Of a stretch of DNA of 64,000 nt, positions 48,565 to 59,789 are shown one piece after another. The notes under the pieces were generated by a model that saw only the letters and a program-made list of their open reading frames with translations, did not search any database and had not been told where the DNA came from. Every line of letters starts with the position of its first letter. The first letter of the stretch is position 1. The translations under genes and the position numbers were made by a program. Source of the DNA: Eulemur rufifrons (taxonomy: Eukaryota > Chordata > Mammalia > Primates > Lemuridae); NCBI RefSeq assembly GCF_041146395.1, contig NC_090989.1, forward strand, positions 282,688,343 to 282,752,342, in the 5' to 3' direction.

Positions 48565-48725
48565 GCCACTGTTCATCATTCATTCACTCGTTCACTCGTT
48601 CACTCGTTTGCTCACCCAGCTGACCTTGATCAAATGCTTCTCAAATGCCAGGCGCTGTGGGTCCCTCTGGGAACCGGCCAGGAGCAGACCCTGCCTCACA
48701 GAGGCTGGGCGCTTGCTTGAGTGCC
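48565..48725 (-). mobile_element. L2 fragment, antisense, with small tetra/octamer repeat
   Basis: CATTCATTCACTCGTTCACT and further TCGTTCACTCG units open the element, then CTTCTCAAATGCCAGGCGCT. It is the antisense L2 terminus with its ATTC-type tail expanded. Confidence 0.65.
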
Positions 48726-49224
48726 CCTCTTGGATGAGATAACTCCATGAGATTCCACTTGGAATGGGAATTCCTCAGTGGCAGAGACCGCAGGCGACAG
48801 GCCTTCTGTCTCCCCAGTGTCAGCCCATGGTGGGTGCCGGCGGTGTGTGGCCAGTCACTGGAGAGAGCCTCGCACGCCCAGCACACCCCTTAGAAAACCA
48901 ACGGGGAAATGGAATTTGCAGTTCTGAAGTGCAAGGCATGTGTGCTCAGCAGTCATTAGCACATAGTAGGTGCTCAATCAGTATTTTTTTAGGTAGATGG
49001 GTGAATGAATGTTTCTGCCTTGGTGAAGTTTCTACGTAAATGGAGATTGCAAAAAAAGAAAATTTCTAATCAGGCTTCTCTTTTGTCCATGGGTGGTCAA
49101 GGGCTTCCATCCCCCGCCTCCTCCTTGCGAGATGAGATGAGTGAGCTCAGGACCCTCCCACGGCAGCGCTGCCCAGGGCACTGCCCACCGCCCTGCACGC
49201 CGATCCGTCCAGGGCATGGCTCGA

Positions 49225-49670
49225 GGGCTGCATTAGTGTCCTGGGCTGCCGTAACACATTGCCACAAACTCGGTGGCTTAAAGCAATATAAGTTTATTCC
49301 TTCACAATTCTGGAGGCCAGAAATCCGAAATGAAGGCGTGGGCAGGGCCATGCTCCCTCCGAGGGCTCATGGGAAGGGTCAATCCTCCCCTCTTCGAGCT
49401 TCTGCCGCCTCCCAGCGATCCTTGGGTGTGGCTGCATCACTCCAGGCTCTGCCTCCGGCTTCATGTGGCTGCCCCCTGTGTCTTCTATCCCTTATAAAGT
49501 GCTTGTGACTGGAGTCAGGGCCCAGGGGAATGAATCAGGATACTCTCCTCTCAAGATCCTTAATTGCATCTGCAGAGACCGTTTTCCCAAGTAAGGTCGT
49601 GTTCGCAGGTCTAAGGGTTAGGACACGGACATATATTTTGGGGGGTCATGGTTCAACCTACTATTAACAC
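49225..49670 (-). mobile_element. MLT1-like MaLR LTR, antisense
   Basis: GTCCTGGGCTGCCGTAACAC, GTGGCTTAAAGCAATATAAG, TTCTGGAGGCCAGAAATCCG, CTTAATTGCATCTGCAGAGA and TTTTGGGGGGTCATGGTTCA follow the antisense MaLR LTR layout over about 440 bases. An LTR only. Confidence 0.7.
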
Positions 49671-49729
49671 AATGGCCAAAGAGGGGTGTGTGGAGACGGC
49701 CGAGGTGTGGGCTGCAGAGCCGCCCTTCC

Positions 49730-50165
49730 CTGTGAAGAGCCTGGAGCTCGGAGAGGCAGAGACGAGAATGGTGGTGGCCGGGGCTTGAGGGAGGCGAAGG
49801 TGGGGAGCGGTTGTGCTGAGTGTGAAGTTTCAGTTATGCAAAATGAGTCAGTTCTCGAGACGTCTGGACAACACTGTGCCTATAGTTAACGGTAGTGCAC
49901 ATACCGTATCGCGCACTTAAACAATCTGCGAGGAGGGTAGATCTCATGTTACAGGTTCTTACCAAAAACAAAAACAAAAAAACTGACAGGGCAAGAGGAA
50001 CCTTTTGAAGTGATGTATATTTTTATCACCTTGACTGTGGTGATGATGGTTTCATGAGTGTTTGCGTATTTCCAAACTCATCAAACTGTATCCATTAAAA
50101 TGTGTGCAGGCTTTATCAGTTCTCTCTCAATAAGGCTGTTAAAAATATTTTTTTAAAAAGGAAAA
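49730..50165 (+). mobile_element. L1 3' UTR, sense
   Basis: GACGAGAATGGTGGTGGCCG, AACACTGTGCCTATAGTTAA, GAGGGTAGATCTCATGTTAC, CACCTTGACTGTGGTGATGA, TTCCAAACTCATCAAACTGT and CAGTTCTCTCTCAATAAGGC are the old L1M 3' UTR in order. Confidence 0.88.
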
Positions 50166-51724
50166 TTATAACGGCAGTGACATTGTAACGATATAGAAAG
50201 TTATTTTCACATAATGTTAAGCATTTTGCAAAACTGTCTAGAGTATTGTTATTACTATTGTAAAAAACATGCATATGAATAAAATGCCTGTGTTCTAAAA
50301 CACAAACAAACAAACAAAAAGACACCATTGGTGACTGGCCACCAGAAATAGCACTATTGCCAATTAGACTGTCACTCAAGGCCACGGAGACCTGAGGCCC
50401 AGGCTGGCTGGGCGCTGGGACCCTGGTGCCCCAGGCTCCCTGAACATCTCCAGAGGCCCTGGGGGTGTAAAAGTGCCCCTGGAAGCCCTTTGTTTACTGG
50501 CTCTTTGCTACCTGCTCATTGTGCAGGGTCTTCTTCCTTCTCTACAACTTTAGCGAGGCCGCTTGGGGACTTTTCTGAAACGTGGAGATTGAGCCAAGAA
50601 TAAGACCACGGTGTGACTGATCACAATGAGAAGAGCCCCCACATTTAGCCCTGGGTCCAGTGGGCATGAAGTGCCTGTTAAGGGTCTGCCCTGGTGGGCT
50701 CAGTGGCTTTGGGGTTAGGCTCTGGGGCCTCCCTGGGTGACCGGAGCCCCAAGGCAATTCTGGTGACCCAAAAAGTCCCACCCCCGAGGCTGGGGCTGAG
50801 GCTGGGTAATATCACAGAGGGTCCACAGGGGGACTCGCAAAGGGCCCGTGAACCTCCTGAAATGACCTGCACTGATTGTTATGTAAGAACATGGGGTGTT
50901 TTCCTCCCAGAGGAAGAGAGTCCAGGGCTGTCCCCAGAGTCCCCAGAGCCCACATCCCCTGGGAGTAAAGAACGTGGCCATGCTGGAATAACTGAATCTG
51001 CTCATCACATGTGATTGTTACGGGTTTCTAACAAGCTTCCACAGCCCCTGCCTCCTCTCACTTCAAGGAGTGAGGTGCAGGGAGCACCCCACACATAGCT
51101 GAGCGGGAGCCATGGTGGAATGTTCCAGAAAGAGTCCAGAACTTAGAGCTCAGAGGTTGGGGTCCTAAAGCACAGTGTCTGTGCCACCCGTCCCCTGTGG
51201 GGCCAACCCTGAACTAAACTCTACTCTGGGCCTCAGCTTCCTCATCTGTAAAAGGACAAACACAACCCAGGAAGCTCCACTGGGCCCCGAGCAGAGACTG
51301 TTCCCCACGAGTTCTCCTTGTCTTTCCTCGACTTGCTTTAGTATCTCATCCTTTCCCCAGCTTGATTTCTCACCTTTTGTCACCCTAAGCCTGCCTGCAG
51401 CACCGTGGACTCAGCTAACCATTCCCAGGTGGCCCGCCCTGGCCTGGATCCCAACAAGAACTCTGTGGCTCTCCCGGGGCGGGTCCTGCTCTATCCTGAA
51501 GCCACCGAGAGCCTCGGCTGCTCCTGCAAACGCAAACGGAACCCGCCCTGCCCTCCACCTCGCCCACCCTGTCCCCTCCTGAACCCCCAGGGAGCCCCAG
51601 GGCCAGTGTACACGCTGCACCCTGCTGGGGAAACCCCTGCTTGCCCTTGGAGACTCCCTGCACCCCGCTCTGCCCCTGTGCTCTCACCGCGCACTCCCTG
51701 GCCACCTGGCGATCGTCAGGAAAT

Positions 51725-51851
51725 GGGATGAGAAGCTCCCCAAGGGCAGAGCCAAGTTCTCCAGTTCACTGCCGTCTCCCCCCCCCACCACCCCGTGCCT
51801 GACACAGGGTTGGGCTCAGTAAAGGTGTGGATGGATGGATGGATGGATGGA
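51725..51851 (+). mobile_element. L2 3' end followed by (ATGG)n
   Basis: CCCCAAGGGCAGAGCCAAGT, GTGCCTGACACAGGGTTGGG and CTCAGTAAAGGTGTGG form the L2 terminus. It runs straight into an ATGG tetranucleotide tract at 51829-51851, grown from the L2 tail. Confidence 0.65.
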
Positions 51852-52341
51852 AAGATGCAGCGACGGACAGTGAGCCAAATGCCTCCACCCTGTGCCTCCC
51901 TTCAGTTCCCCTAAAGGAGAGAAGCCCGGTTAGGAGGATGTGGCTCTCAGGTACTGAGTTGGAGATGATGTAGCGGACACAGTGGTCACCAGGAGATAAG
52001 GGGAAGCTTCACACACCTCCATTTCTTGAGAAGGCAGGCAGGCTGAGACACTGACCACGTCGAATCTTAACTGAAGAGACTCCCACTCCTCGGATCTGTC
52101 TCCCTCAAATTTTTTTTGTTTTTGTTTTCTGGAAGGGCGAGGTGATGTGTTCTTGAGCTCTGGTTCTGTTACTGTTGAGGGCTGGCGCCTTGACCCCCCA
52201 CAGTGCTGCCACTGGGCCGGCGGGCAGTGACAGACAGGGCCGGCAACTCCCCCAGGAGAAGGCGGCTTGTTAGGGTGTTTAAACGGTGGAAAATCAGCGT
52301 GTGAAAGATGGCGCTGGCTACCAGGTCTCATTGCATGGTGA

Positions 52342-52707
<366 letters not shown>

Positions 52708-53515
52708 CCCCTCGCCCGCCACGAGAAGCCTGAAGGACTCACCTTTGCCCCAACTCCTACACCATGTTCGTGCAGGCGCTGCTGCTGCAAGGACCTCAGA
52801 TTCAGGTCTTAGGTTAATTGTTTTTGGTTAAGAGTCTCACTTTTTAGGTTAGCCAACACTAGTCTTATCGTGGCCCTAGTGACCCTCCCTGGGGACGACT
52901 CCTCCTCCTCCTCGGGCAGGCTCACCTGCCTCTCTTCTTGAGCCCACAGCTGACAAGATAAACCCAAATTACAAGGCAGTTTTTCAGACTCCAGGCTCAG
53001 GGTCGATTCCATGGCTCTGCCCATTAAGTGTTAAGAACAACCCGTGTATTTCCTGCAGAAAGCGTGACAGTGACATGCTTTGAAAGCCCTCATTTTATAT
53101 TCCAAACATGAGTTTTAATTGCTCTTTTTGGGAGGCCTGATGTCTGACCACGGCAGTATTATCTCTCTGGGACCCCTGACAGCAGGAAGAGCCACTGGTT
53201 CATTACTCAGGCCTGTCCCCTTTCTCGGCGCAGCGGCCCTGTCAATCTCCACCGAGGTAGACTCGGGACGGTCAGCACGTCCCCAGGGAGAGAGCCTTCG
53301 GGTGACGGGCAGACTAAGCTACGCAGGCCGCAGAACTTCCCGGCCAGACTCCTGGGCGCTTCCTCACTCCGTCTTCCTATGTGTTCTTTGGCTTCCCACA
53401 AATTATATGCTGGTCTATTTTAAATTTAAAATGCTATTTGTCTCCCTCCTTTTGTGTCTTTATTTGAAAACCAGTAAACCTATAACTGGTGAATAAACCA
53501 GCCTAAGATTCATCA
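52708..53515 (+). other. CFAP77: CFAP77 3' UTR (probable extent)
   Basis: Unique sequence after the stop. A canonical AATAAA lies at 53492-53497, about 790 bases downstream, and is the likely main polyadenylation signal; a GATAAA-type signal near 52957 is a weaker earlier option. The end is therefore set near 53515 by inference. Confidence 0.5.
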
Positions 53516-53789
53516 GACGAGAGCACTACCCCACGGAAACTTTTCAAGGTAGACAGGAACCCCCAAGGCATCCTAACAATGCCTTTTCTGAGGGAGGCAA
53601 AACCTCAAGTTTTAAATTCCAGTTCTCGTCTGAGGATTGCCAAGAGTGGATCTTCAGCCTGGCGCTCTCCCCCGAGCTCCAGGTTGATTCATCCAACAAC
53701 GGCTCTGGAGGATTCTCCACTCGGGTCCTGGTGTTTGTCTCTAACCAACACGGCCAAGACAAAACGCTGCTTTTTCCACCCAGCATGCT

Positions 53790-54275
53790 TCTCTCTCCAT
53801 CTTTCCATTTCGTAAATGAGACCACCATCCACCCAGCCGCTGGGGCCCAAAACCCTCGCTACTCCCTTTCCTCCGTCTCTCACATCTAGTCCAGCAACAA
53901 GCCTGCCATCGTTGCTTCTGAAAACACGCCCCGGTCCATCCTCTCCCGCGCCCCAAGCCCGCACCCTCGCCCATGTCATCTCTAGGGAGAGCTGCCATAG
54001 GTTCCCGCCCCGCCCCAGTCCCTTTGCCACCCAGCGGCCCAGAGCACTGAAGTGCAGCGGCCTCTGGCACTCTGAAAGTCAAACCCACAGTCCTGCAGGG
54101 GAGGCCTCACCCTCCTGCCTTAGGCTTCAGGCTACTTTTTCCCTTTGCCTGGAGCCCTTGGGCCCCGGATTGTCACCTGCCTCCTCATTGTTATTTAGGT
54201 TTTAGCTCAGAAGACAAGCCCCTACTCAAAAGGCCTTCCTGGAAATCGCCCCAGTTCAATCCGAATTGATCCCAT
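53790..54275 (+). mobile_element. L2 fragment
   Basis: Long diverged L2: CTCCGTCTCTCACATCTAGT, CCAGCAACAAGCCTGCCATC, CTGCCTTAGGCTTCAGGCTA, CTACTTTTTCCCTTTGCCTG and TTTTAGCTCAGAAGACAAGC. Confidence 0.7.
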
Positions 54276-54799
54276 TGGGAGTTTGTTGAGGGCCCGTCTT
54301 CCCCTCTAAGGGGAAGCTGCCCGGGATCAGGGGTCTAAGACCCGGGGCCCGTATCCCAAGGGTCGCACATCCCGAGGGTGCTCAGCGATGTCTGTGCCAC
54401 GGATCACACCCCTGCAGGCCGGGCAGGGAGCATCCCTCAGCCTCGGTGACTTTCCAGGGGCCCGAACCGTTGTGCCACAGACCTGAGCGACAGACCTGAG
54501 TGGGCTTCTTGATCAGCTGTCTCCCCTCCCCCCACTGCACCGCAGCTCATTGGAAGCAAATTCCATAAAAATGCCACATCGGCCCCCTTGGCAGACCTGC
54601 CCTGCCCCAAGGGCCCGAAATGCCCCTCCCACCACACAAACCAGAGGGAAACGAGCATCCTCACTCATCTAGACTAAAGCCGCCCTGAAGCCTCCTGACC
54701 GCTCAGAGTGGTGGCCTGGAGTGGGAGGGCAGGGTCCGAGGGCCTGGCCCCCGAGCTGGGCAGCCCGTGCAACACCGTCGGCCAGAAGGAAGCCCAGCT

Positions 54800-54955
54800 C
54801 TGCCCGTGACCTCTGTGTGATCTGGACAAGTGTCCTGGCCACTCACTCCGTGCCTCACCTGTGCCACAGGCTTCCCTGAGCTAAGGTAGATAACGGCCAC
54901 ATGAAGGGACTTGTGTAAGGTGCTGGCACAGGGAAGCGCTTGGAAGCGACAGATA
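54800..54955 (+). mobile_element. MIR element
   Basis: CTGTGTGATCTGGACAAGTG, CACTCCGTGCCTCACCTGTG and GTAAGGTGCTGGCACAGGGA are MIR blocks in order. Confidence 0.7.
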
Positions 54956-55499
54956 AACATGGACTACCGTTTTCTCATTTTGCTAAATACACAGAAGAGG
55001 GGCAACCCCCAGAGCCCTGGGAGTGACTGAGGGACAAGGGCAGGTGCACAAAGGGTCACAAGGCTTTGTGTCCAGATATGTCAAGAAAGTAAGGAAGTTT
55101 TGAGTTGAGCCCACTGTTTTGCTCAGAAAGCCCCTGTGGGAAGGGGAGGGAGGCACACCTGGAGGCAGAAGAGTTTTCTGAAGGACCCCAAATTGGGCCC
55201 TCATCCCCAAGGGGTGGGGCAAGTCCTCTCTGGCAATGAGAGAGATGCCCCCTGTAAGTGGCCCTCCCAGGCCTGCTTGCCCGAGGCCCCAGTGGGGGCG
55301 GAGAGTATGGGCTCAGCCAGAAGCAGCTACGGGAACTCTCCGTCCAGTCACTCCTCCTCACCCCACGCACTGTGGGACTCGCTAGGGCTGTGACAGATGC
55401 CCTGGAAGCACCACCCTGGATGCTCTCCGGGGTCCTCCGGGTGCTCCCAGTCCAGGCTGGCAGCAGCTCTCAACGGAGAGAACCTCAGCTTCTTGTCCT

Positions 55500-55518
55500 A
55501 CAGCGCCACCCGCTGGCG
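55500..55518 (-). promoter_or_regulatory. candidate CTCF site between the two genes
   Basis: On the minus strand the sequence reads CGCCAGCGGGTGGCGCTGT, a very good fit to the CTCF core (CCAGnnGGnGGCGCTG-like). It lies 2.0 kb past the CFAP77 end and 7.1 kb before BARHL1. If bound, it could mark a boundary or loop anchor. Confidence 0.5.
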
Positions 55519-56499
55519 AGTCTGAGTCAGAGGCCACAGAGGTTCCCAGCCCTTCCCTCCCGGCGTCCTTCCCTCCCCTGGCTTCGTTCTTCCCTCATTA
55601 ATTATTTGTGCCTGCACAAAGCCCCAGGTCCACTTCTGGTCTGATTGCACCTTCCTGGGCATCCTGTCATGGTTGGGCTGACCCTGCCTGGGGACCCTAC
55701 CATGGCCTGCTCTTCGTGACCCGGACAGAGTCCCCAAAGGGCCCAGCCCGAGAGGCCTCGGGTATCATCTTGGTAGTCTCCCTCCCTTGCTGTCCCCCAG
55801 CTTCACAGGCAGACAAGAGCTGGCGTGGGAAGCCCGAGTCCATGCGACAAGCTAGGCCGGCACGCCATCCCAGGCCAGCTACGTGGTCCAGAGGCTGCCC
55901 CCAAACTACTTCTCAATTAAAGACGGACAGAAATGGGGTGAGCTCAGCTTTTCATCCCAAGTCCTCCTCATCACACACCAACAAATGCCACGTGAGGTGG
56001 GTGTCATTGGAGGCATGACCTTGTGCCCCTGTTTTGGCTAATTTCACGTAGGGACATTCTACCTCCTGGTTGGGCTTCTTAGCAGCTCCCCATCAGAGAT
56101 TTAACCAAACAATGAGGCCCACGGGTGCTGTCTCCATGAGCCACAGGGAGGGGGCCGCCCTGGGCCTCACCTGGTCTACTTGAAATTCCTTGAAGTCCCC
56201 TCCAAGGTGAGGGGGACGCAATGCTGTGCTGATGTGCCCTTGGCGGGGGCAGGGGGCAAGTGCCCAGCTGGGGTGCAAGAGCAGCGCTGAGAGGGGGTCT
56301 TTGGGAAGGGGACTTATGAAAACAGAAGGGGCTTGAAGCCACCGGGAGCTGCCAGAGAAGGCAGAGGGGTGTAGAGCCACTTAGCAGCAAGACCAGGATG
56401 GGAACAGACATCCCAGATGGAAGCTCTCCCTTCACACCGACCCGCTGACTCCAGTCTGTGTCCAGATTTTTAAACTAGAGCCCAAACCTCATCCACTCT

Positions 56500-57110
56500 C
56501 TCCCTATTTCCCTCTCCCCCCACCATCGCTATCGCTACCTCTAGCTCTCAGATATAACCAGAAAATTAATAGTTTTCTTGGCCAGAAGAAAGGAGTCTGG
56601 CTGTCGCGCAGGGTGTGCATCGGGACGGTAGGCACGAGCCGACAGCCACGTCTGCTGCCTGCCCGGCGGGGCTCCTAGAAGCCTGAGGAGGAGGCACCTC
56701 TCACCGGCTACGGATCCAATTTCAGTTCCAGGGAGGTCCCTGGATCCAGAGAGCGATGGTTTGGCTGTTTTATTCACCCATCCCAGCGCCCCAATTAGTG
56801 CTGGTTTGGAACAACAGATGTCGGGGGCCAGAGAAGGCTCATCTCCACACAGCAGGCACCCAGCCCGGTGCCGTGGGAGCCAGACAGGTCTGTGTCTCCA
56901 GGGAAGCACCTTCTCTTGCATTTATCCTCATGGACCCAAACATCCTTTTTATTGCATTTCTTTTTACTTGGGAAATCCTTTGATGCTTGAAATCATTATT
57001 AAGGGAGCAGGGAAAACTAGGTTGTCTCTTTATACAGGTTCCTAGAACTGAATGCAGGAAACTTGTAGACTTGAATCCACGAAGGGGAAATTGTCTATGA
57101 AGGGGACTTA
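56500..57110. promoter_or_regulatory. candidate conserved element upstream of BARHL1
   Basis: Repeat-free patches with GATATAACCAGAAAATTAAT, CGCCCCAATTAGTGCTGG, CATCCTTTTTATTGCATTTC and GATGCTTGAAATCATTATTA. It is about 5.5-6 kb upstream of the BARHL1 start codon. Texture-based call. Confidence 0.33.
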
Positions 57111-57248
57111 GAGCGAGGGCATCACTGCATTCTGTGAGCTCCACGAGGGTGGGGCGCCCTGTCTTGCTCTCCACGACTCATCAGCATCTAGCACGACGCA
57201 CGGGACAGAGCATGTGCTTGGAAGGAAGGAGGGAAGGAAGGAGGGAGG
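57110..57248 (+). mobile_element. L2 3' end followed by (GGAA)n
   Basis: GTGAGCTCCACGAGGGTGGG, CATCTAGCACGACGCACGGG and ACAGAGCATGTGCTTGGAAG are the L2 end, followed by GGAA/GGGA tetramers at 57220-57248. Confidence 0.6.
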
Positions 57249-57675
57249 ACAAGAAAAAATATGTTCTCTTCCTGGTTTCAGGAGCTCCATGGAGTTTTTA
57301 GTTAAACAAACACAAATGGTTGAGAACAGTGTGACCTTGAAGCCCATAAATTGTCCAAGTTCTTGTCTAACCCATCTGTTTGCAGAACAGAGAAATATTA
57401 GCGCCCGGCCCTGGCCTATAGCATCCCAATCCTCTGCCCACTCCACCTTTAACACTGGTTTTGGTGGAAGGCCCTGGGCAAAGGTGGGAGCTGACTTTTC
57501 TAGAAAGGGCTGGGGAGATGAGCCTGGGGGCCCTAACTCACCAGAGGAAAAAAGCTCCAGCTATGAGCAGCAGTCGCTGTGCTGAGAACTGCGACTGCTG
57601 TTCACTCTGATCGCGTGACGTGGGCAGCATCATCTTCATCTTACAGCTGGGGAAAAAAAGCTCAGAAAGCAGCGA

Positions 57676-57840
57676 TTTGCTTAAAATAAAAAAAAAAAAG
57701 AAAAGAATAGAAAAGGAAAGAAATGGGACTACAGGTGTGCACCACCACTCCTGGCTAATTTAAAATTAAAAAAAAAATGAGAAATGGTTCCATGGTGTAA
57801 TGGTTAGCACTCTGGACTCTAAAAGAACAGAAAAGAAAGA
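57676..57840 (+). mobile_element. chimeric retro-insertion: Alu fragment plus tRNA-Gln 5' half
   Basis: An A-rich lead (57681-57723) precedes a short Alu piece, TGGGACTACAGGTGTGCACC through CTCCTGGCTAATTTAAAATT (57724-57768). Then come an A-run, the 35-nt tRNA-Gln half (57786-57820) and an A-rich end. The A-rich flanks resemble each other (AGAAAAGAATAGAAAAGG and AAAAGAACAGAAAAGAAAG) and may be an expanded target duplication. Such chimeras are made by L1 reverse transcriptase switching templates. Confidence 0.6.
57786..57820 (+). pseudogene. 5' half of tRNA-Gln, retro-inserted
   Basis: The 35 bases match the 5' half of tRNA-Gln: GGTTCCATGGTGTAATGGTT, then AGCACTCTGGACTCT. All expected elements of the acceptor 5' strand, D arm and anticodon 5' stem are intact. 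It breaks off at the second anticodon base. The 3' half is missing, so it cannot fold into a tRNA. The cut point is where stress-induced tRNA halves end. Confidence 0.88.
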
Positions 57841-57894
57841 GATTTGAAGGTCACAGAGCAGGGCCTGGACTAGGGGGAAGGGGTGAGGCACTTG

Positions 57895-58344
<450 letters not shown>

Positions 58345-58345
<1 letters not shown>

Positions 58346-59780
58346 CTCATTTGCTTTACTGTAGTCCCAGCCCTGGATTCTAGAGCCAGGTTCTAACTCA
58401 AGTCTGGTGAGTTCCAGGTCTGTATCCGTAAAGGAGACCCAGCTACTCAGAAGCTTGAATGGTATCCTTTAAGCCACAATTCAAATGGCAGCAGAGACCA
58501 CCTAGGATCACTCTCAAAAGGCTTTGAGCAGACTCTCTGTGAGGCTCTGCCTGCTGAGCAAGGTGAGCAAAACCAGCAAAAGCAGCCCTTTCTCTAGCTC
58601 CAGGGCTGAGGGGTATCAGTACAGGGAGAGGAGGGCCTGGGAGAAGGAGTGTTGGCAAAAGCCATGGCCCAACCAGAGGCACAGGCTCTCCCACGTTCAT
58701 CCCTGACTCAAAGCCAAACCCAGGCCAAGATCCCCAAGTGGAGAAGAAGGGCATAGATTCTACACCATGGCCTCTCCCACCGTCGCCCCTCACCACCTCA
58801 CCATGTTAACACCTTTGTACCAAAGGGAAGGCTGAGGTCACGACAGCAGAGACGAGCTGTCCAGAGTGGAAGCGGCCAGGGCCTTCTGAGGGCTTCTCCA
58901 CGAACCTACCTGCCCCAGCCCTGGAGAGGAGCACCAGCTCCTTCTTTGTGGTCCTCTCTCTGTGGGCGAGTGGTCTTGGTCCTTCTAGGGCTCTGGGTCC
59001 ATCAGGAGGCTAAAAGGTTTAAAAGAAAGCAATCTCAAAGGACCAGCAGGAATTTGAAGCAAGAGATTTCAAGAGAAAGTGGGCAGCTGGGGTGGGGGTT
59101 GGGGTCCTGAAAAGAGAGCCCAGAACAGGGCATTTGGATGCGGGAGGGGAGGGCAGTTCTGGGTCCTTGGTGAAGACTGAGGAGTCCTGGGAGCCTGGCC
59201 CTAGAAGCCCTGATAACAATAATTTCCTTTCCTTTCCTTGAGGCCCCCACACCCCTACCCCTCAGCCAGCCTCTGGGGAGGGGGCCAAGAACTGCTAAGG
59301 GCAGGGGGCTGGGGAGAGAGGTCTGTCTCCTGCTGTGTGAACAGGAGCGCAGGGAGGTTAGGCAATGTGCCAAGGCTCACATCCAGCTCCTCTGGACCTC
59401 AAAGCCCCAATACCCCACCATGTCCAACCAGGCTTCTTTGGTGTGTGTGTGGGGGGGGGGGTGGACCAAGGATCCCCTGGATGTTTAGGAAAATGCCAAT
59501 TTCTGGGCTCCTTCGCAGCTAAACAAGAGCTCAGGTAAGCCTACACAAGCCTCTCAGGCTGTGGCCAAGCTGAGATGCAAGAACCACCCAGAGATGGAAA
59601 AGAGAGAGGAGGCGGCGCCTGGTGGAGCTGGAAGTCCCCAAACAGGAATAAAGTGATGTTAGTGAGAAAGGGCTAAATCCTAAGGTAAACTCCAAACGAG
59701 ATAAATCACATAGCATGTTTCATATCATAATAGGTGGCAGTAATTCAATACTAATGATAGCATACTAACGACCCGTTGAT
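58345..59780. other. intergenic DNA upstream of the BARHL1 CpG island
   Basis: No gene or named repeat recognised, apart from a G-run with a short TG tract at about 59439-59461. A small AT-rich, possibly conserved patch (59690-59770, AGGTGGCAGTAATTCAATAC and CTAATGATAGCATACTAACG) sits just before the CpG island. Confidence 0.5.
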
Positions 59781-59789
59781 ATTCTTGGG

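Larger units (their letters stand above)
54275..56500. other. intergenic DNA between CFAP77 and BARHL1
   Basis: No exon is recognisable. It contains a MIR (about 54800-54950) and a candidate CTCF site at 55500-55518. Frames of 100-136 codons here (for example 55608-56018) lack motifs and overlap others on the opposite strand. Confidence 0.6.
57590..57890 (-). mobile_element. MIR, antisense, split by a later retro-insertion
   Basis: The MIR core CATCTTCATCTTACAGCTGG, AAGCTCAGAAAGCAGCGATT is visible up to about 57675. It resumes with GATTTGAAGGTCACAGAGCA at about 57841. The 165 bases between are the Alu/tRNA-half insertion. Confidence 0.65.

Noticed and set aside
48570..48612. Possible CRISPR-like or satellite array (CATTCACTCGTT units)
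   Set aside because: It is a short degenerate tail of an antisense L2, with no spacers or repeat regularity, in a mammalian genome.
57786..57820. Functional tRNA-Gln gene
   Set aside because: Only the 5' half is present. The anticodon is cut and the T arm and 3' acceptor strand are missing.
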